Of a DNA stretch of 64,000 nucleotides, positions 42,887 to 53,454 are shown piece by piece. This DNA comes from Purpureocillium takamizusanense (lineage: Eukaryota > Ascomycota > Sordariomycetes > Hypocreales > Ophiocordycipitaceae): NCBI RefSeq assembly GCF_022605165.1, contig NC_063068.1:124001-188000 (forward strand), read 5' to 3'. Positions within the stretch are counted from its first letter, which is position 1. The number at the start of each line of letters is the position of its first letter. A model generated the notes under the pieces. The model searched no databases. It was given only the letters and a program-made list of their open reading frames with translations, and was not told where the DNA came from. Both the position numbers and the translations under genes were made by a program.

Positions 42887-43536
42887 ATGACGCTCTCCAA
42901 TCTAATTGGGGTATTCAGGAAGTTCCCCAAAGAACTTTTCCGAGTCAACAATGGCCCTTTCGTTAAGTTGCGAGTCTGGTCACCTCAGCGACATACCTAT
43001 GACATCTTCATTGAGCAAGGACTCGTCGTACCAAAGGCCCTTGACCCATCAAGCTATGTCAGTCAGTAACCGTGGTCAAGAATTGATCCCCTTGAAAATG
43101 CTGGACTAAGCCGCACTCTAGCCCCCAACGGCGCATCGATGCGACCCAATTCACCGTACCAACAATCTCTGGTATCCTGGCGGTTCCGAGGGGATAACAC
43201 CATCGTATATGCAGTTCCCGAAGGTAAGCTGATCAGATAATTCACCGTCGCGAACATGTAACATGCTAACAGCCAGGATGAAGGAACTAGGCTTCCTGAC
43301 CACCTTCTCCTAGTCCATGAGCGGTCAGACCACTACTCCTTGCAACCTACAACGCCAATGACTGTTGACGGCAAGTGTCCTTCAGTTGAAGATCTGGTTT
43401 AAGTCTGACACGCTGTTTAGATCTGAATGCAAGAATAACAGAGTTCTTTCGGGCTAATGCTGAAGCATTCACGAGGGAGCAGTGGCTCAAAGCATACCCA
43501 AAAGCTACCGAAAGTTCCCAAATGCATCGACCATGA
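42887..43536 (+). CDS. Tse2-like ADP-ribosyltransferase toxin-domain protein (copy 2)
   Basis: Exons 42887-43061, 43122-43223, 43284-43370 and 43421-43536 encode 159 residues, with three phase-1 introns of 60, 60 and 50 bp. Matching blocks with copy 1 are a GLVVPKA stretch in exon 1, PNGASMRPN opening exon 2, AVPEG ending it, LPDHLLL and SLQP in the 87-nt exon 3, and DLNARITEFF opening exon 4. Copy 2 lacks the Arg-rich leader of copy 1 and has no signal peptide. Two joins are unusual: intron 2 needs an AAG acceptor after a CAG seven bases earlier, and intron 3 has a GC donor (GCAAGT). If either fails in vivo the gene is broken. Known relatives are ADP-ribosyltransferase toxins; the role in a fungus (secreted, antagonistic or self-acting) is unknown. 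Confidence 0.6.
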
Positions 43537-43733
43537 TGCTGGGGGCTTGGTTCACAGCTTGCGATACAGGTTAAAACGCCAGAACAGCTATTTATTGAAG
43601 CAAAATTTCTTCTCTACGGAGTCTGGTAATATGAGACGAGTCTTGCTGCAGGCCATCTATGTGTTTCCTCGCCTTGCCTATCATCTGTATGAGTCGGTAT
43701 TGAACGGATATATATTAATGTGCGGCTGAGCTA

Positions 43734-43793
43734 GACACGGCATGGCGAGACACGGCAGAGTAGGACATGGCAGAGTAGGACGCGGCACAGCGA
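43734..43793. repeat. 15-bp minisatellite, four copies
   Basis: Four consecutive 15-bp units of the type GACACGGCAGAGTAG, with a few substitutions each, lie about 200 bp downstream of toxin-like copy 2. Confidence 0.85.
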
Positions 43794-44077
43794 GACAACT
43801 TCCTACGGTCGGCCGGGACCTCACTATCGGATACGTTCCGATAATAGGGGTAGACGAGGAGTCGACAAAGATAGCTAATATCATTGATATGTCCGTGCCG
43901 TAGATCTCGAGGGAGCTGCTGTCATATATGACGACGACGTCGCGTTGGAACCTGCGATCATTATTACTTCAGGATGGCAGTGTTTACAGTCACGCGTTTC
44001 TATATTTTCCCACCTCTAAGGTCTTCCAAGCCCGGGCTACAGTGTCACACTTTCCCCTGCCGGGCTGCGGGCTACGA

Positions 44078-44143
44078 GCTGCAGCAGTAATTAAAGCCAC
44101 CGCGGGCCACCGGGCTGTCAGGCTGCAGCAATAATTGAAGGCC
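44078..44143. repeat. Two diverged 21-22 bp direct repeats
   Basis: GCTGCAGCAGTAATTAAAGCC at 44078-44098 is followed at 44122-44143 by a copy with ATAATTGAAGGCC at its end. Subterminal repeats of this kind are seen near ends of some DNA transposons; no full element was found. Confidence 0.45.
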
Positions 44144-45140
44144 TCCGGGCTGCGCGCAGTTAAAGCTATCGCAGTCTAAAGCAGGCTAGCTAGCTACGTG
44201 CGACTGCATATGAAATGGCACTATAGTCCGTTGTAAGGTTTAGGGTTATAAATAGTGAGATTCTTACTTTAAAATGGCCTCGGACGATTTACTTGATATG
44301 TCAATATTATATACTCGTTGTTACGCTAGACTAATGTTCTTAGCTGCTCCTAAAGCTCGTATAGATTGCAGCAAGAGTAACAGGCTCAGACTCTAACACG
44401 GAATCCTCCGAATCCATGCGTAACTCCGCGTCAGCAGGCATCACGCATTCGGGCAATGCGCTGATTTCCTCCCTATATTTATCAAGCGCAGTAAGTGAAC
44501 CCGAGTAGAGGACGGCGATATCTAGAAAAATAGAAGCTGGCTACGTTCAGTGGCTCCCTGAATCGCCCCGGACAGCCATGCCTCTGCAAGAGTGCATAGG
44601 AAGCCGCATTCCCTAAGACTGTAAGCAATAGAGCTTTAAGAAACCGCGAGAGGTCGGTTTTTATACTCACTAGTAGCTATACTCTACGCGCTCAAAATAT
44701 AGAAGTTGCTATAGATAGACAACGGCACTGACTAACCACTTGCCAATAGTTTTAAATCTAGCGCGATAGCACGGGCTTGACCCGTCCGCGTATTTTTGAC
44801 CAAGCGGCAAAAGGTTGGCCACAATAGCGGCGTATAGCCCAACCAAGCAGCCTTCACGTTTTTAAGTCTCAAACGCTGCGTATATGTTTAGCGCGTAACG
44901 GAAAAGCTAGACCTCATAAGCGCAAGGCACGGATACCCCATGCATCCTCCTAATCCTCTCTACCAACTCGACCTAATGCCAAATACACTCGATTGCCCCG
45001 GCCCTATCGCAGCCCTGCGTGCACGTATTGGACTGAAGCTTGCTATACCATTGCTATAGCCCATCGCCCGGAGTCCGGATCCTATAGAGAGTTTACATTC
45101 AGCTCTTACGTTTCGTGAGACTGGGATGTATGGACAAGAC

Positions 45141-45584
45141 TCACATGACCATTAAATAATGACTCCAAAAAAGGTCTAGCCATTTAAGCGCGTCACCTGC
45201 ATGGACTGCAGACAAGAGGGCGCGCTTGAGATGATGAGCTGCTATGTCGCAGGCCTTTACGAATTCGACGTCCAGTCCTAGGTACAAGAAATACGCCGAC
45301 CGAAGGAGCGAGAGCTGAGCCTCGAATAGGCCGTCCGCCGTAGCTCTATCAACGTTTTTGTTGAGTATGATGTCTTCGTGCTCGAGATTGTGAAGCGGGA
45401 TGAGGTCTGCCAGCATTGGCGCCGGGCTGGCAGGTCCAGATATCGCCCATGCCAGGCGATCAATGCAATAGGCTAGTACCTCGTCTTCTTTATCGGTATG
45501 GCGGCTCGGTAAACCAGCTGACTTAACATTTGCCGAAACCCGGCACGTAGAAACGGCATCATAGATAAAGGGTAAAATAAACAT
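45141..45584 (-). CDS. Unrecognised 147-residue open frame in decayed region
   Basis: An ATG-started frame with a helix-rich, protein-like sequence (KEDEVLAYCIDRLAW, LFEAQLSLLRSAYFLYLGLD, AAHHLKRALLSAVHAGDAL). No domain was recognised, and no adjoining exons with good splice sites were found. It may be the remaining piece of a larger gene or mobile element. Confidence 0.3.
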   Translation of the reverse strand: MFILPFIYDAVSTCRVSANVKSAGLPSRHTDKEDEVLAYCIDRLAWAISGPASPAPMLADLIPLHNLEHEDIILNKNVDRATADGLFEAQLSLLRSAYFLYLGLDVEFVKACDIAAHHLKRALLSAVHAGDALKWLDLFWSHYLMVM

Positions 45585-47990
45585 CTTTAGTTGGGCTTTC
45601 AGTATGACAGATAGACCCTGCCGGCTGAAAGTAGCCTATGTAATCTCACTGCTTGGCATTCGCGTAAACTTATTAGCTGCGTTGCCTTGTCAGCTACGAC
45701 GACGACCAACCCCTTTTCCAGATTTTGGTGGCTGCCACTTGGTCGTATTGGCCGCCACGGTCTATCTTGGTCTTCCCATATAAACCCCGTCCCCGAGGAA
45801 TGAGGTCCTCGGTAGGTGAGAAAGACACGCCTGAGATGAGTCAAGTCAGGCCACTTCTTCCCCTCGCCTTATAGAATTCGATATAGATATCGTTTTGATC
45901 ATCGTCCTGAATCATATATACTGAGGGGATCAAAGCGGTGAACGGACGAAATTACTGGACGGAAGCAGACCTGTCGTATGTTCACTTAGCCACGGGAGTG
46001 CTCAGTGGCAGCCCCTGACCCGTGCATAAGATTCTGTCTCGCAATCGTAGTACTCCCACCAGGATCATGTATACATATGGTGAGATGTAAATGCTGAGTC
46101 GCTAGTGAACTTGGACCACTACTAGCACCACTTCCTGCCGGCGGCGTGGGAACCCTCGGGGTCACTTGGCGGCGGATGCTTTAAATCCACGTCTATAGAA
46201 CCTAAGAAGGCCTCTGTGATGAGCCAGTATATCGAGAGCCGTCAAAAAGAGATAAACCCAAGCGGAGGCCTTTGACAAGTATGTGGTGGCTTGCCAGGGC
46301 CTTCGTTGCCTCGTATAGTGTGACACATATAGTGCACATACAAAGGATCCCGATACGGTTAGATAGAGCTTAGAGGAGAAAAGCGTTCCTAGTTTACTTG
46401 GTCTCTTTTTGACAAAATACTACATCGTCCGCGTGTACTCAGTCGCACGGCCGGGACAGAAGAAACTCCAATTTCGTGGTTCGTTTTTTTTTTCAGGCCA
46501 GCAGGAAGCCAAGACATACAACGGCCTATCTTAGACCGACCCAACGGTCATATTTACGAACGGCGACTAACTATACATAGGATGTCTAGCTTACACCTAC
46601 CAATAAGCGTACACAGGTGCCGTTTCTACAGGGCGTCACCTCGCGCCTGACGCTTTAGTCCATTATCTTAGCCAGTATGCGCCCGCAGACCATACGTTTA
46701 AAGTCAATATAGCTAAGCGTATAGGAGTCAGCCAACGATTAATCGTAATGCTCGATAAAGACTCGGGCTAAGGGCAGATAACGTCGTTACTTTACAATAG
46801 TAGAACACGGGTCGTAGTATCCCAACGGCAGCTCATGTGGCTGTCTAAGACAAGTAAGTCGGCGCATGTCCTTGCCCTGCGCTGTATTGTTCGGGGCTCC
46901 CTACGCCGGATGATATAAACACATTTTGGCCCTGCTTGGAAAGACTGTCTGGCTATCCAAATATCGACTGAACTACCGCAACATCAGCCCCTCCTACGCA
47001 AGCCCATTTGATGCCGAGAGCTCACCCTTTGCACCTAATGGGGCTCGGTCGTCGGCGTCCATGCGGCCAACAGCTTCCACGCCTAAGACTCCGAGCTACG
47101 GCCGTTTCTCGAGGCGATCAGTTGGCTTAAATAACTCGCGCATGTCAGAGAAACTCAGTATAGGAGCGCCTTCAGATTCGCGAGATGGCATTGACGTGAT
47201 GGGTTGAAGTCGCTATTGGGCCATGTCCATGTCTTGTCACTGCCAAGAAGCCAGATCCGGGTGTGAGAGATATACTATCTGCGGCAGATTTGCATTTAGG
47301 CGTCGTCGAAGCATGACGGTTCCTTTTCGTTCTATGGATGCTATTAGTAGATAAGCCTTTATTTTTTTATTTATTTTTTTCAGTCGAATCAGAATATCTA
47401 TCGATTCCGAGTTTGCAGCCGCAATTGATGAATGGCTTTCCTCAGTGTGTATGCTGTACCCTAGTCTACAATATGAGCGCCAAATCTCGCTCCACCTTTT
47501 AGTCCATGTCCGAACTGTTGCAGCCAGCCCTGCCTGGGCTATTGACCAACAGCTGATAAGTGATTAAGCAGGCCATCGAATATTTGGGGCGGCGTCGGAT
47601 CCTTTCACTGTAGATGATTTGCCTAATGAGCGGCGCGCTACGGTGCACCACGCGGCACATGCCGAAACCTGATGTGCGAGGCGCGACAAAGAAAGCCTGC
47701 TTTGCAGGTGGCACGATAACAGAAATACAGCCGAAAAGATGGGGGGGAATGGACACAGAAACAGACGGATACTGGTGTGTGCAGGCGGCGAGGCCAGCAA
47801 CATCATGTTCATCGTGGTCTAGATAATATCGTCAACAAACGGGTTGGCCCACCAGGCTGTCGATGGCCAGGCCAGAGTGTGAGACAGTACCATCGTCAGC
47901 CATTTTTTGCCACAGAGAACGATGCGGCGACTAACCGTATGTTGGCTTGCCGATTACCCCGGCCAACAAGGCTGCTCACTGCGACACGAC

Positions 47991-48023
47991 AGCAACACGA
48001 CGGCAACACGACGGCAACACGAC
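47991..48023. repeat. 11-bp tandem repeat, three copies
   Basis: Three consecutive copies of RGCAACACGAC lie about 145 bp upstream of the P450 start codon, so in its probable promoter or 5' leader. Confidence 0.85.
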
Positions 48024-48167
48024 AGGCTGCAATCGGTCTCTCGCCTCGTGCCAGTCGGCTTCTGCTTCTTCAAGCGCATGGCCGTATCGCAAGGCACTAA
48101 AAGACCCAAAAACCTCAAAGCCGGCTGCGGTGCCCGCCCTGCACGCACCAGCGCGACCGAGTGAGTG

Positions 48168-49905
48168 ATGGCACAGGAGGCGTCGGACGCCGCCGGCATA
48201 CTCCGCCAGTTGGCCTCGCAGCCGTTGTACATCAACGCCCTTCTTGTGACTGTGACTGCGGCCGTCGTCGTGTGGCTCTGCCGGGGCCATGCGCGGAGCC
48301 CGCACGAACCCAAGGCGAGCCAGCTCATGCCCGCCTACGTGCCGCTGGAGATTGGCCTCAGCACCATCCTCTTGCAGTGCCGCGGGCTGGCTTCATACTT
48401 GCCGTGCGTCTTCCCGATACGCAACGCGCACAAGTGGCGGCATATATACTGACTGATGCGATGTTAGGTTCGCCCTACGCCGTCGGACAGGGTCGCTGTT
48501 CGGCATCACGCGGCGACACCAGATCTTGTACAATCTGCCTGGGGTCGACAAGTTGTTTGCGGCGGGCCACCGCTCGCTGGACACAAACCCGCTGGGTCTG
48601 AGCATGGTCCTACGCGTGTTTGGTGGCCTCGTGCCGCCAGAGCTTCGACCTCGCTTCCCGGCCTTGTGCAAGAAGCTCTCTGCCCCCGTGGAGAAGGGCT
48701 TTGTCAACGACGAGGCGGCCACCGCAGCCCTCGCGAGAGCCGACGTGCCCGGCAAGGTGGGCGCCATGCTCTCGTTCTCGGAGGAGCCGGCCGAGCAGCG
48801 TCGCTGGGAACGGGCAGCAAAGGTCTCCGTCGTTACGAGGCCGGACCCGGCGGCGGGCCATGCGGGCGCCGTTGAACTGGATCTGGAGAATCTGCTGCGA
48901 GACCTGGGCGCCTGCATCTCCATCCCACAGCTTTACGGCCAGGACTTTCTCGACCGCAACGCCACGCTGCTCGACGACTTTTGGAAGTTTGACAACCATG
49001 CTTTCCCGCTGCTCGTCGCAGGCGCGCCGAAATGGATCCCCATCAAGTCCTTCAAGGAAGGCGTGGCGGCCCGACGTCGCCTTCACATTGCGCTCGGCGG
49101 CTTCTTTCGCCGTCTGAATCAGTTCATCAACGACGAGCCCGTCGACTTTGATGCGGACATGAGCGACGTCAGTACGGTTGCCAAGGAGAGGAACGCGGCA
49201 TTCAGCGACTTCGACATCCCCATCGAGAATCGTGGAAGACTGGAGACGGGGACGTTCTGGGGCCAAAACGCAAACACGCAGCCGTTGGTCTTCTGGTTCA
49301 TTCTCTACGTCTACGCCACGCCTGGGCTGCTGGACGAGTTACGCAACGAGGTCCAGCCTCATCTCATGGTGTCGAGAGACGCTGCTGCGCCGCCGCAGAT
49401 CACGAGCGTAGATCTGCCGGCGCTCGGACGAGACTGTCCGCTGCTCAAATCGGCCATGTTCGAGACCTTCCGCATGGTGAACGAGCCGACTTCGATACGA
49501 TACATTGCCCGGGCGCTGCTAGTCCCCGACGGGAAGCATCAACACCAGCTGGAGGCCGGGACGTGGATCTCAGTCCCCCACGCCGGCATCCAGCGCGAAC
49601 CATCCATCTTCCCAGAACCGGACAAGTTCATCCCAGATCGCTTCCTCGAGGTGGACGAGCGGAGCGGGAAGCCGGTCGCGAGGTACGGGCGGCTACGGCC
49701 CTGGGGTGCTGGCGTCGGCATTTGCAAGGGCCGCACGTTTGCCGAGAAGGAGATTCTGCTCATAGCCGCGTGCTTCATCACACTATGGGACATGGAGCCC
49801 CCGGGCGGCGGACCGTGGCAAGTCCCGGGCTCTGTGCCTGGGACCGGCGTGGCGCGGCCCAATAGAGCTGTACGAGCCGTACTCAAGCGACGCCTGTCAT
49901 GGTGA
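48168..49905 (+). CDS. Cytochrome P450 (CYP7/CYP8-like fungal class)
   Basis: Exons 48168-48403 and 48468-49905 with a 64-bp intron (GTGCGT donor, GTTAG acceptor, phase 2) encode 557 residues. An N-terminal membrane anchor lies at about 21-40 (YINALLVTVTAAVVVWLCRG). The I-helix shows FWGQNANTQPLVFW (about 343-356), the form seen in CYP7/CYP8-like enzymes rather than AGxDTT. The ExxR motif is ETFR (411-414), PDRF is present, and the heme-binding loop is PWGAGVGICKG with the ligand at Cys498. It is an ER-bound monooxygenase, and the non-standard I-helix suggests sterol- or oxylipin-like chemistry, as in its animal relatives. There are no neighbouring biosynthetic core genes, so it is probably not part of a secondary-metabolite cluster. 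An 11-bp tandem repeat sits upstream. Confidence 0.9.
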
Positions 49906-50233
49906 TGAACGCTAGGCATAATTTTGCTACGCTGACGAGCTTTTCCCATACTCCTTCTCTTTTCTCCGGCGATCGCGTTTGCGCAGTGTTCCCAGACCTG
50001 AATGGGAACTGGAATCGATAGACCTCGTAACCTTCACTACCACCTAATCTCATATCGCAACATGCCCCTCTCAAATCCCTCCTTTCAGAGCACTTTTCAG
50101 CTGCACGACATACTTCTTCCATATATACATTGTCTATGAGGGTCTTGGCCGTGAACCGCTTGGTCTATTCACACGCTGGGCCTCGTCATCGTCGATGCAT
50201 CGTCATGTCGCATACCTCATCACAGCACGTCCA

Positions 50234-51365
50234 TTACAACACCCAAGCCAACGCCGCCGCCGCCGCGACACCCGCCGTCCACCCACCGACGCGGACCCTC
50301 CAACTCGCACTGGCTTTCCCCATCAAGTCCCTCTCATACCCCAGCGTCGAGTTCCACACGGGCGTATCGTTCGAGCTGGACAGCAGCAAGTCGGACCTCT
50401 CCGCGTCGAGCTTCCCCAGGAAACTGATGGTAATCGGCCCGCCCAAGAAGCTCCCCTCGTCGTGGTCCTCGCCCTTGTTGCCGCTCTTGATCACGGCGCG
50501 GATCTCGAGGCTCGCAGAGCTGTTGTCGAATCGCCCGCTCACAAACGGAAAGGCCGTCACGTTGAGCGTGTCGAGGTGGCTCTTGCGCTGGGACGGGTTG
50601 AGCAGCGCGCCGGCGTACTCGTCAAGAGCCGATGACTTGCACGTGCTGTAGTTGAAGCCGACGACCTGCTGTTGCGTGAAGTTGCGGTACCCGCTGAAGG
50701 AATAGGAGGTAGTGCCGTCGATGTGCGACGTGTTGAGCTGCCACGTGGGGGGTATAGTCTCAGTCGGCTTGGTGTAGCGATTCATCCTTGTAAAGTAGTA
50801 GTAGCAATCGGTTAGTTCAGCAGCCCTTTTATTTTGCCTCGGTCGCGCAAAGGGGGGGCGAGGAGCTTACGAGATGACGGATGAGATGGTCTGGATATCA
50901 TTGATGGGCCCATCATCGTTGTTACTCCTCGCGGGCGTGATGTTGAGGCTCTTGTCCCAGAAGCTGAGCGAAAACGTGAGCTCGTTCTGGTCAGGAACGT
51001 AGCGATTCGACTTGACAATCGCGAGGAGCGAGTTCTCAAACGAAATCTCGACCGGGCCCCTGGCAAACGTGTCGCATTCGGTGTCGTCCATCATGTCTTG
51101 CGGGTCGATGCGCAGCGTCGTCGTCCCATTATAGTACCTAGGTAGAGGCGACCGCCGCCGCCGACAATGTCAGCACCTTTACGTATAGCGCAGCTGCTGC
51201 GCTGTCAGAGCGATGAGGCGTCGCGGCATACGATCCTGTCCAGCGGTAGAGATAGTAGATGAGGCCCGTCACGTTGCTGGGGCGCAGATTCGACGACGGG
51301 TCGATCTCCTCGGCTCGCCCGCGCACGGGGCAGAGCAGCGCAGCGAGATATACGGCAAGCAACAT
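50234..51365 (-). CDS. Secreted, probably GPI-anchored N-glycosylated protein
   Basis: Exons 51365-51232, 51137-50871 and 50786-50234 (introns 94 and 84 bp, both phase 2) encode 317 residues. A signal peptide (MLLAVYLAALLCPVRGRAEE) is followed by a beta-rich ectodomain with about ten N-x-S/T sites (NVTG, NGTT, NITP, NTSH, NFTQ, NYST and others), and the C terminus is a hydrophobic tail (GWTAGVAAAAALAWVL) fitting GPI attachment. Residues such as RYVPDQNELTFSLSFWDKSL recur in uncharacterised fungal surface proteins; no enzymatic motif is seen. The acceptor of the second intron is AAG rather than CAG/TAG, so that junction is less certain. Function unknown. Confidence 0.68.
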
Positions 51366-52302
51366 GACGGGTGCTTGAATGAGGTTGTGGCAGCGCTGAT
51401 TTCACCATGTTGCCCCGAACATGGGGGGCGGTCCGGCCACCGCCGTCATCTTATATGGGCTTGGCTGGTGTGTGGCCGCGGGCGGCGCGCGTGCTCCACG
51501 AGCCCACACGGGCTTCATGACCAGTAGCGGAATAGCCTGAATCAAGCTTATTTTGATGTCCTGTGTCACTAGCGGAGCGGAGCGGCCCAAGGTGGTGACT
51601 GGCGACTCTAGCCGGGGTGAATTGACGCCGAAGGTCCTTTGGCCAAGACTTAGTGGCTCATGCTACGAGTTTGTTGAGTTGCCGAGGGCCAAAAGAAGGG
51701 GCTCAAGACAGACCGCAGGTGAAAAGGCGCCAAAGATGTGAAGCACCCCCGGACACAGTGCCCGCCACTACATGCGGGTGCTAGTAGTGCATTTCTTCCG
51801 TCAAGTGAGTGAAAGTGATTTCGAGTACCAGGGTCTTTGTCAACGCGTGCGGAGCGATGCCTTCCGCTTCGCCTGTTCCTCTTCTCCAGTCTGTCTTGCA
51901 GGCGTGCCTTGAAGGGCAGTTGTGTTAGACCATTTCATGCATGTGCAGTACGAAGTATACAGTATATGAAGTACGAAGTACTTAGTAACCATATCATTCA
52001 AAGTCCCGTCGGCGCCGCGGCCTGCGATCAAACGACTGCTTCTAGACTAATAAGACTCGATATTCAAGGCTGTTCCATAAACTGAATGCGATCGAACACT
52101 GACCACGGGGGAGGGCCGGCTGACTTGTATTAGTGCACGGAACTGAGTCGACACCACCGCGGGTAGCCACGGGTGGGTGCGCAACAGTGGCCTGGGGGAG
52201 GGGCCGAGTGCCAGCGAGACCCGCAGCGGTCTCAGACCCACATACACTTGATAGTACGTAATATCTCACGCACCGTCAACAAAAACAGCTCCAAGCTTGA
52301 AA
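51366..52302. other. Intergenic stretch with two TACGAAGTA motifs
   Basis: About 940 bp between the GPI-protein gene and the tRNA. Motif copies lie at 51948-51960 and 51971-51981, only 10 bp apart. No gene is supported. Confidence 0.55.
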
Positions 52303-52386
52303 GCTTCCTTAGCTCAGTTGGTTAGAGCGTGGGACTAATATTCCTTGGTCATCTCAAGGTCGCAAGTTCGACCCTTGCAGGGAGCA
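52303..52386 (+). tRNA. tRNA-Ile (anticodon AAT) with a 10-nt intron
   Basis: The acceptor stem GCTTCCT pairs with AGGGAGC (one T-G pair), with A as the discriminator base. Box A (TAGCTCAGTTGG) and the T arm GCAAGTTCGACCCTTGC are canonical. The anticodon stem TGGGA pairs with TCTCA, leaving loop bases C-T-A-A-T-A followed by 10 extra bases (52341-52350) before position 38, the standard place for a nuclear tRNA intron. The anticodon AAT is at 52337-52339, becoming IAU after A34 modification. CCA is not encoded. Confidence 0.93.
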
Positions 52387-52394
52387 GCTTTCCA

Positions 52395-52401
52395 TTTTTT
52401 T
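52395..52401 (+). terminator. Pol III terminator of tRNA-Ile
   Basis: A run of seven T starts 9 bp after the tRNA discriminator base, the usual RNA polymerase III stop signal. Confidence 0.8.
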
Positions 52402-53454
52402 GTCTTTTGTTCCTTTTCCTCACCCAGAGAAGGTGAAGACAATACCATTGATGCTTTTTTTTTTTGGCCTTTTTTTTTTTTGAGACGTCTCTATCAGCCT
52501 TTGACCTACGGACGGGGGGGGAAGGGTCTGTCTCGTTTCAACAGACAAAGAGCACGTGGCGTTTGAGCGGACGCGGGCGTCTGGCCACGATCTGTTTTCC
52601 AGGTGACGACTCGCCAATACGTATCGTACTGTCCTCGTGGACGGGCCGAGTCGTTGTTTGGAACCTAGGGTTGTGGTGGTTTGGAAGCCGAATGGAGCCG
52701 TTGTGCTACGTAGTCCACATGTGACCCCGTCCGGACACCCATCCAGGAATACCAACTGTAGATTGTGTGGTGATGAAGGGCAATGCGACAGAACGGTGCC
52801 ACGCGCTGCATGTGTGGATCAAGTCATTGCAAGCGACCCAACGGTTGCCGTTTCGGATAAGACGCCACCGGATATTCTCATCAGGGACATCCATTCTCTA
52901 CGCAAAATCCCCAACTTCAGTCCTTGCGAGCAGTGCGGCAAGAGGCACTGCACGTCTTGTATTCATTACAAACAATACTGCACCCGCCTGGCCCCCCGCC
53001 TTGACGCGCAAAACGCCATCCACCACTACCGATGCGTGTGAGGCTATTCACACCAAGCGACCCCATCCATCCCTCGTACGCCTATATCTCACAACACTGC
53101 TGTTTCGTCGCTAGCCACCAAAGCGGCCGTTTTCCTCCCCTTCCGTAATGAGCGGCGGGAAAGGGCGAAAGGGGGAAAGAAAGCGAATGTGGGGGAATAT
53201 CAGTCTTATAATAAAAAATGGGGCGTAGTGCAACCACAAAGACAAAAGGTTCGACGCCCCGAGCTCATTGCAACCAGGCTGGCCAAAGAAAAACGACTAC
53301 TATATCCAGTTCCAAGCTGGGCGCAAGAGCTCGAGGCAAAGGGGGGTATTCTCCTCTCCGTGCGCGGATATTACTGACACCAAAAACATGATATGCACAA
53401 AGGCGGCGGGCGTCGACATCCGGTGCGCTGCGTCGGGCCAGTCGCCGTCTCGTC
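52402..53454. other. Intergenic stretch
   Basis: About 1.05 kb with T-rich runs at 52457-52482. A plus-strand frame at 52637-53041 has several Cys/His residues but no recognisable zinc-finger spacing or splice context, so it is not called. Confidence 0.45.

Larger units (their letters stand above)
43537..48167. other. 4.6 kb gene-poor, decayed region
   Basis: Richer in A+T and TA/ATA runs than its surroundings by eye. It contains a 15-bp minisatellite (43734-43793), two diverged 21-22 bp copies of a GCTGCAGCARTAATT sequence (44078-44098, 44122-44143), an isolated 147-residue frame (45141-45584) and scattered stop-ridden coding remnants. It looks like old transposon debris, but no transposase, reverse transcriptase or terminal repeats could be identified with confidence. 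Confidence 0.45.

Noticed and set aside
47991..48023. Short direct repeats considered as a CRISPR-like array
   Set aside because: Units are contiguous 11-bp copies without spacers in a eukaryotic genome; it is an ordinary tandem repeat.
48168..51365. P450 and the GPI-protein gene considered as part of a biosynthetic cluster
   Set aside because: No polyketide synthase, peptide synthetase, terpene cyclase, transporter or other tailoring gene lies nearby.
52637..53041. Cys-containing plus-strand frame considered as a zinc-finger gene
   Set aside because: Cys/His spacing fits no known finger, and there is no supported start or intron structure.
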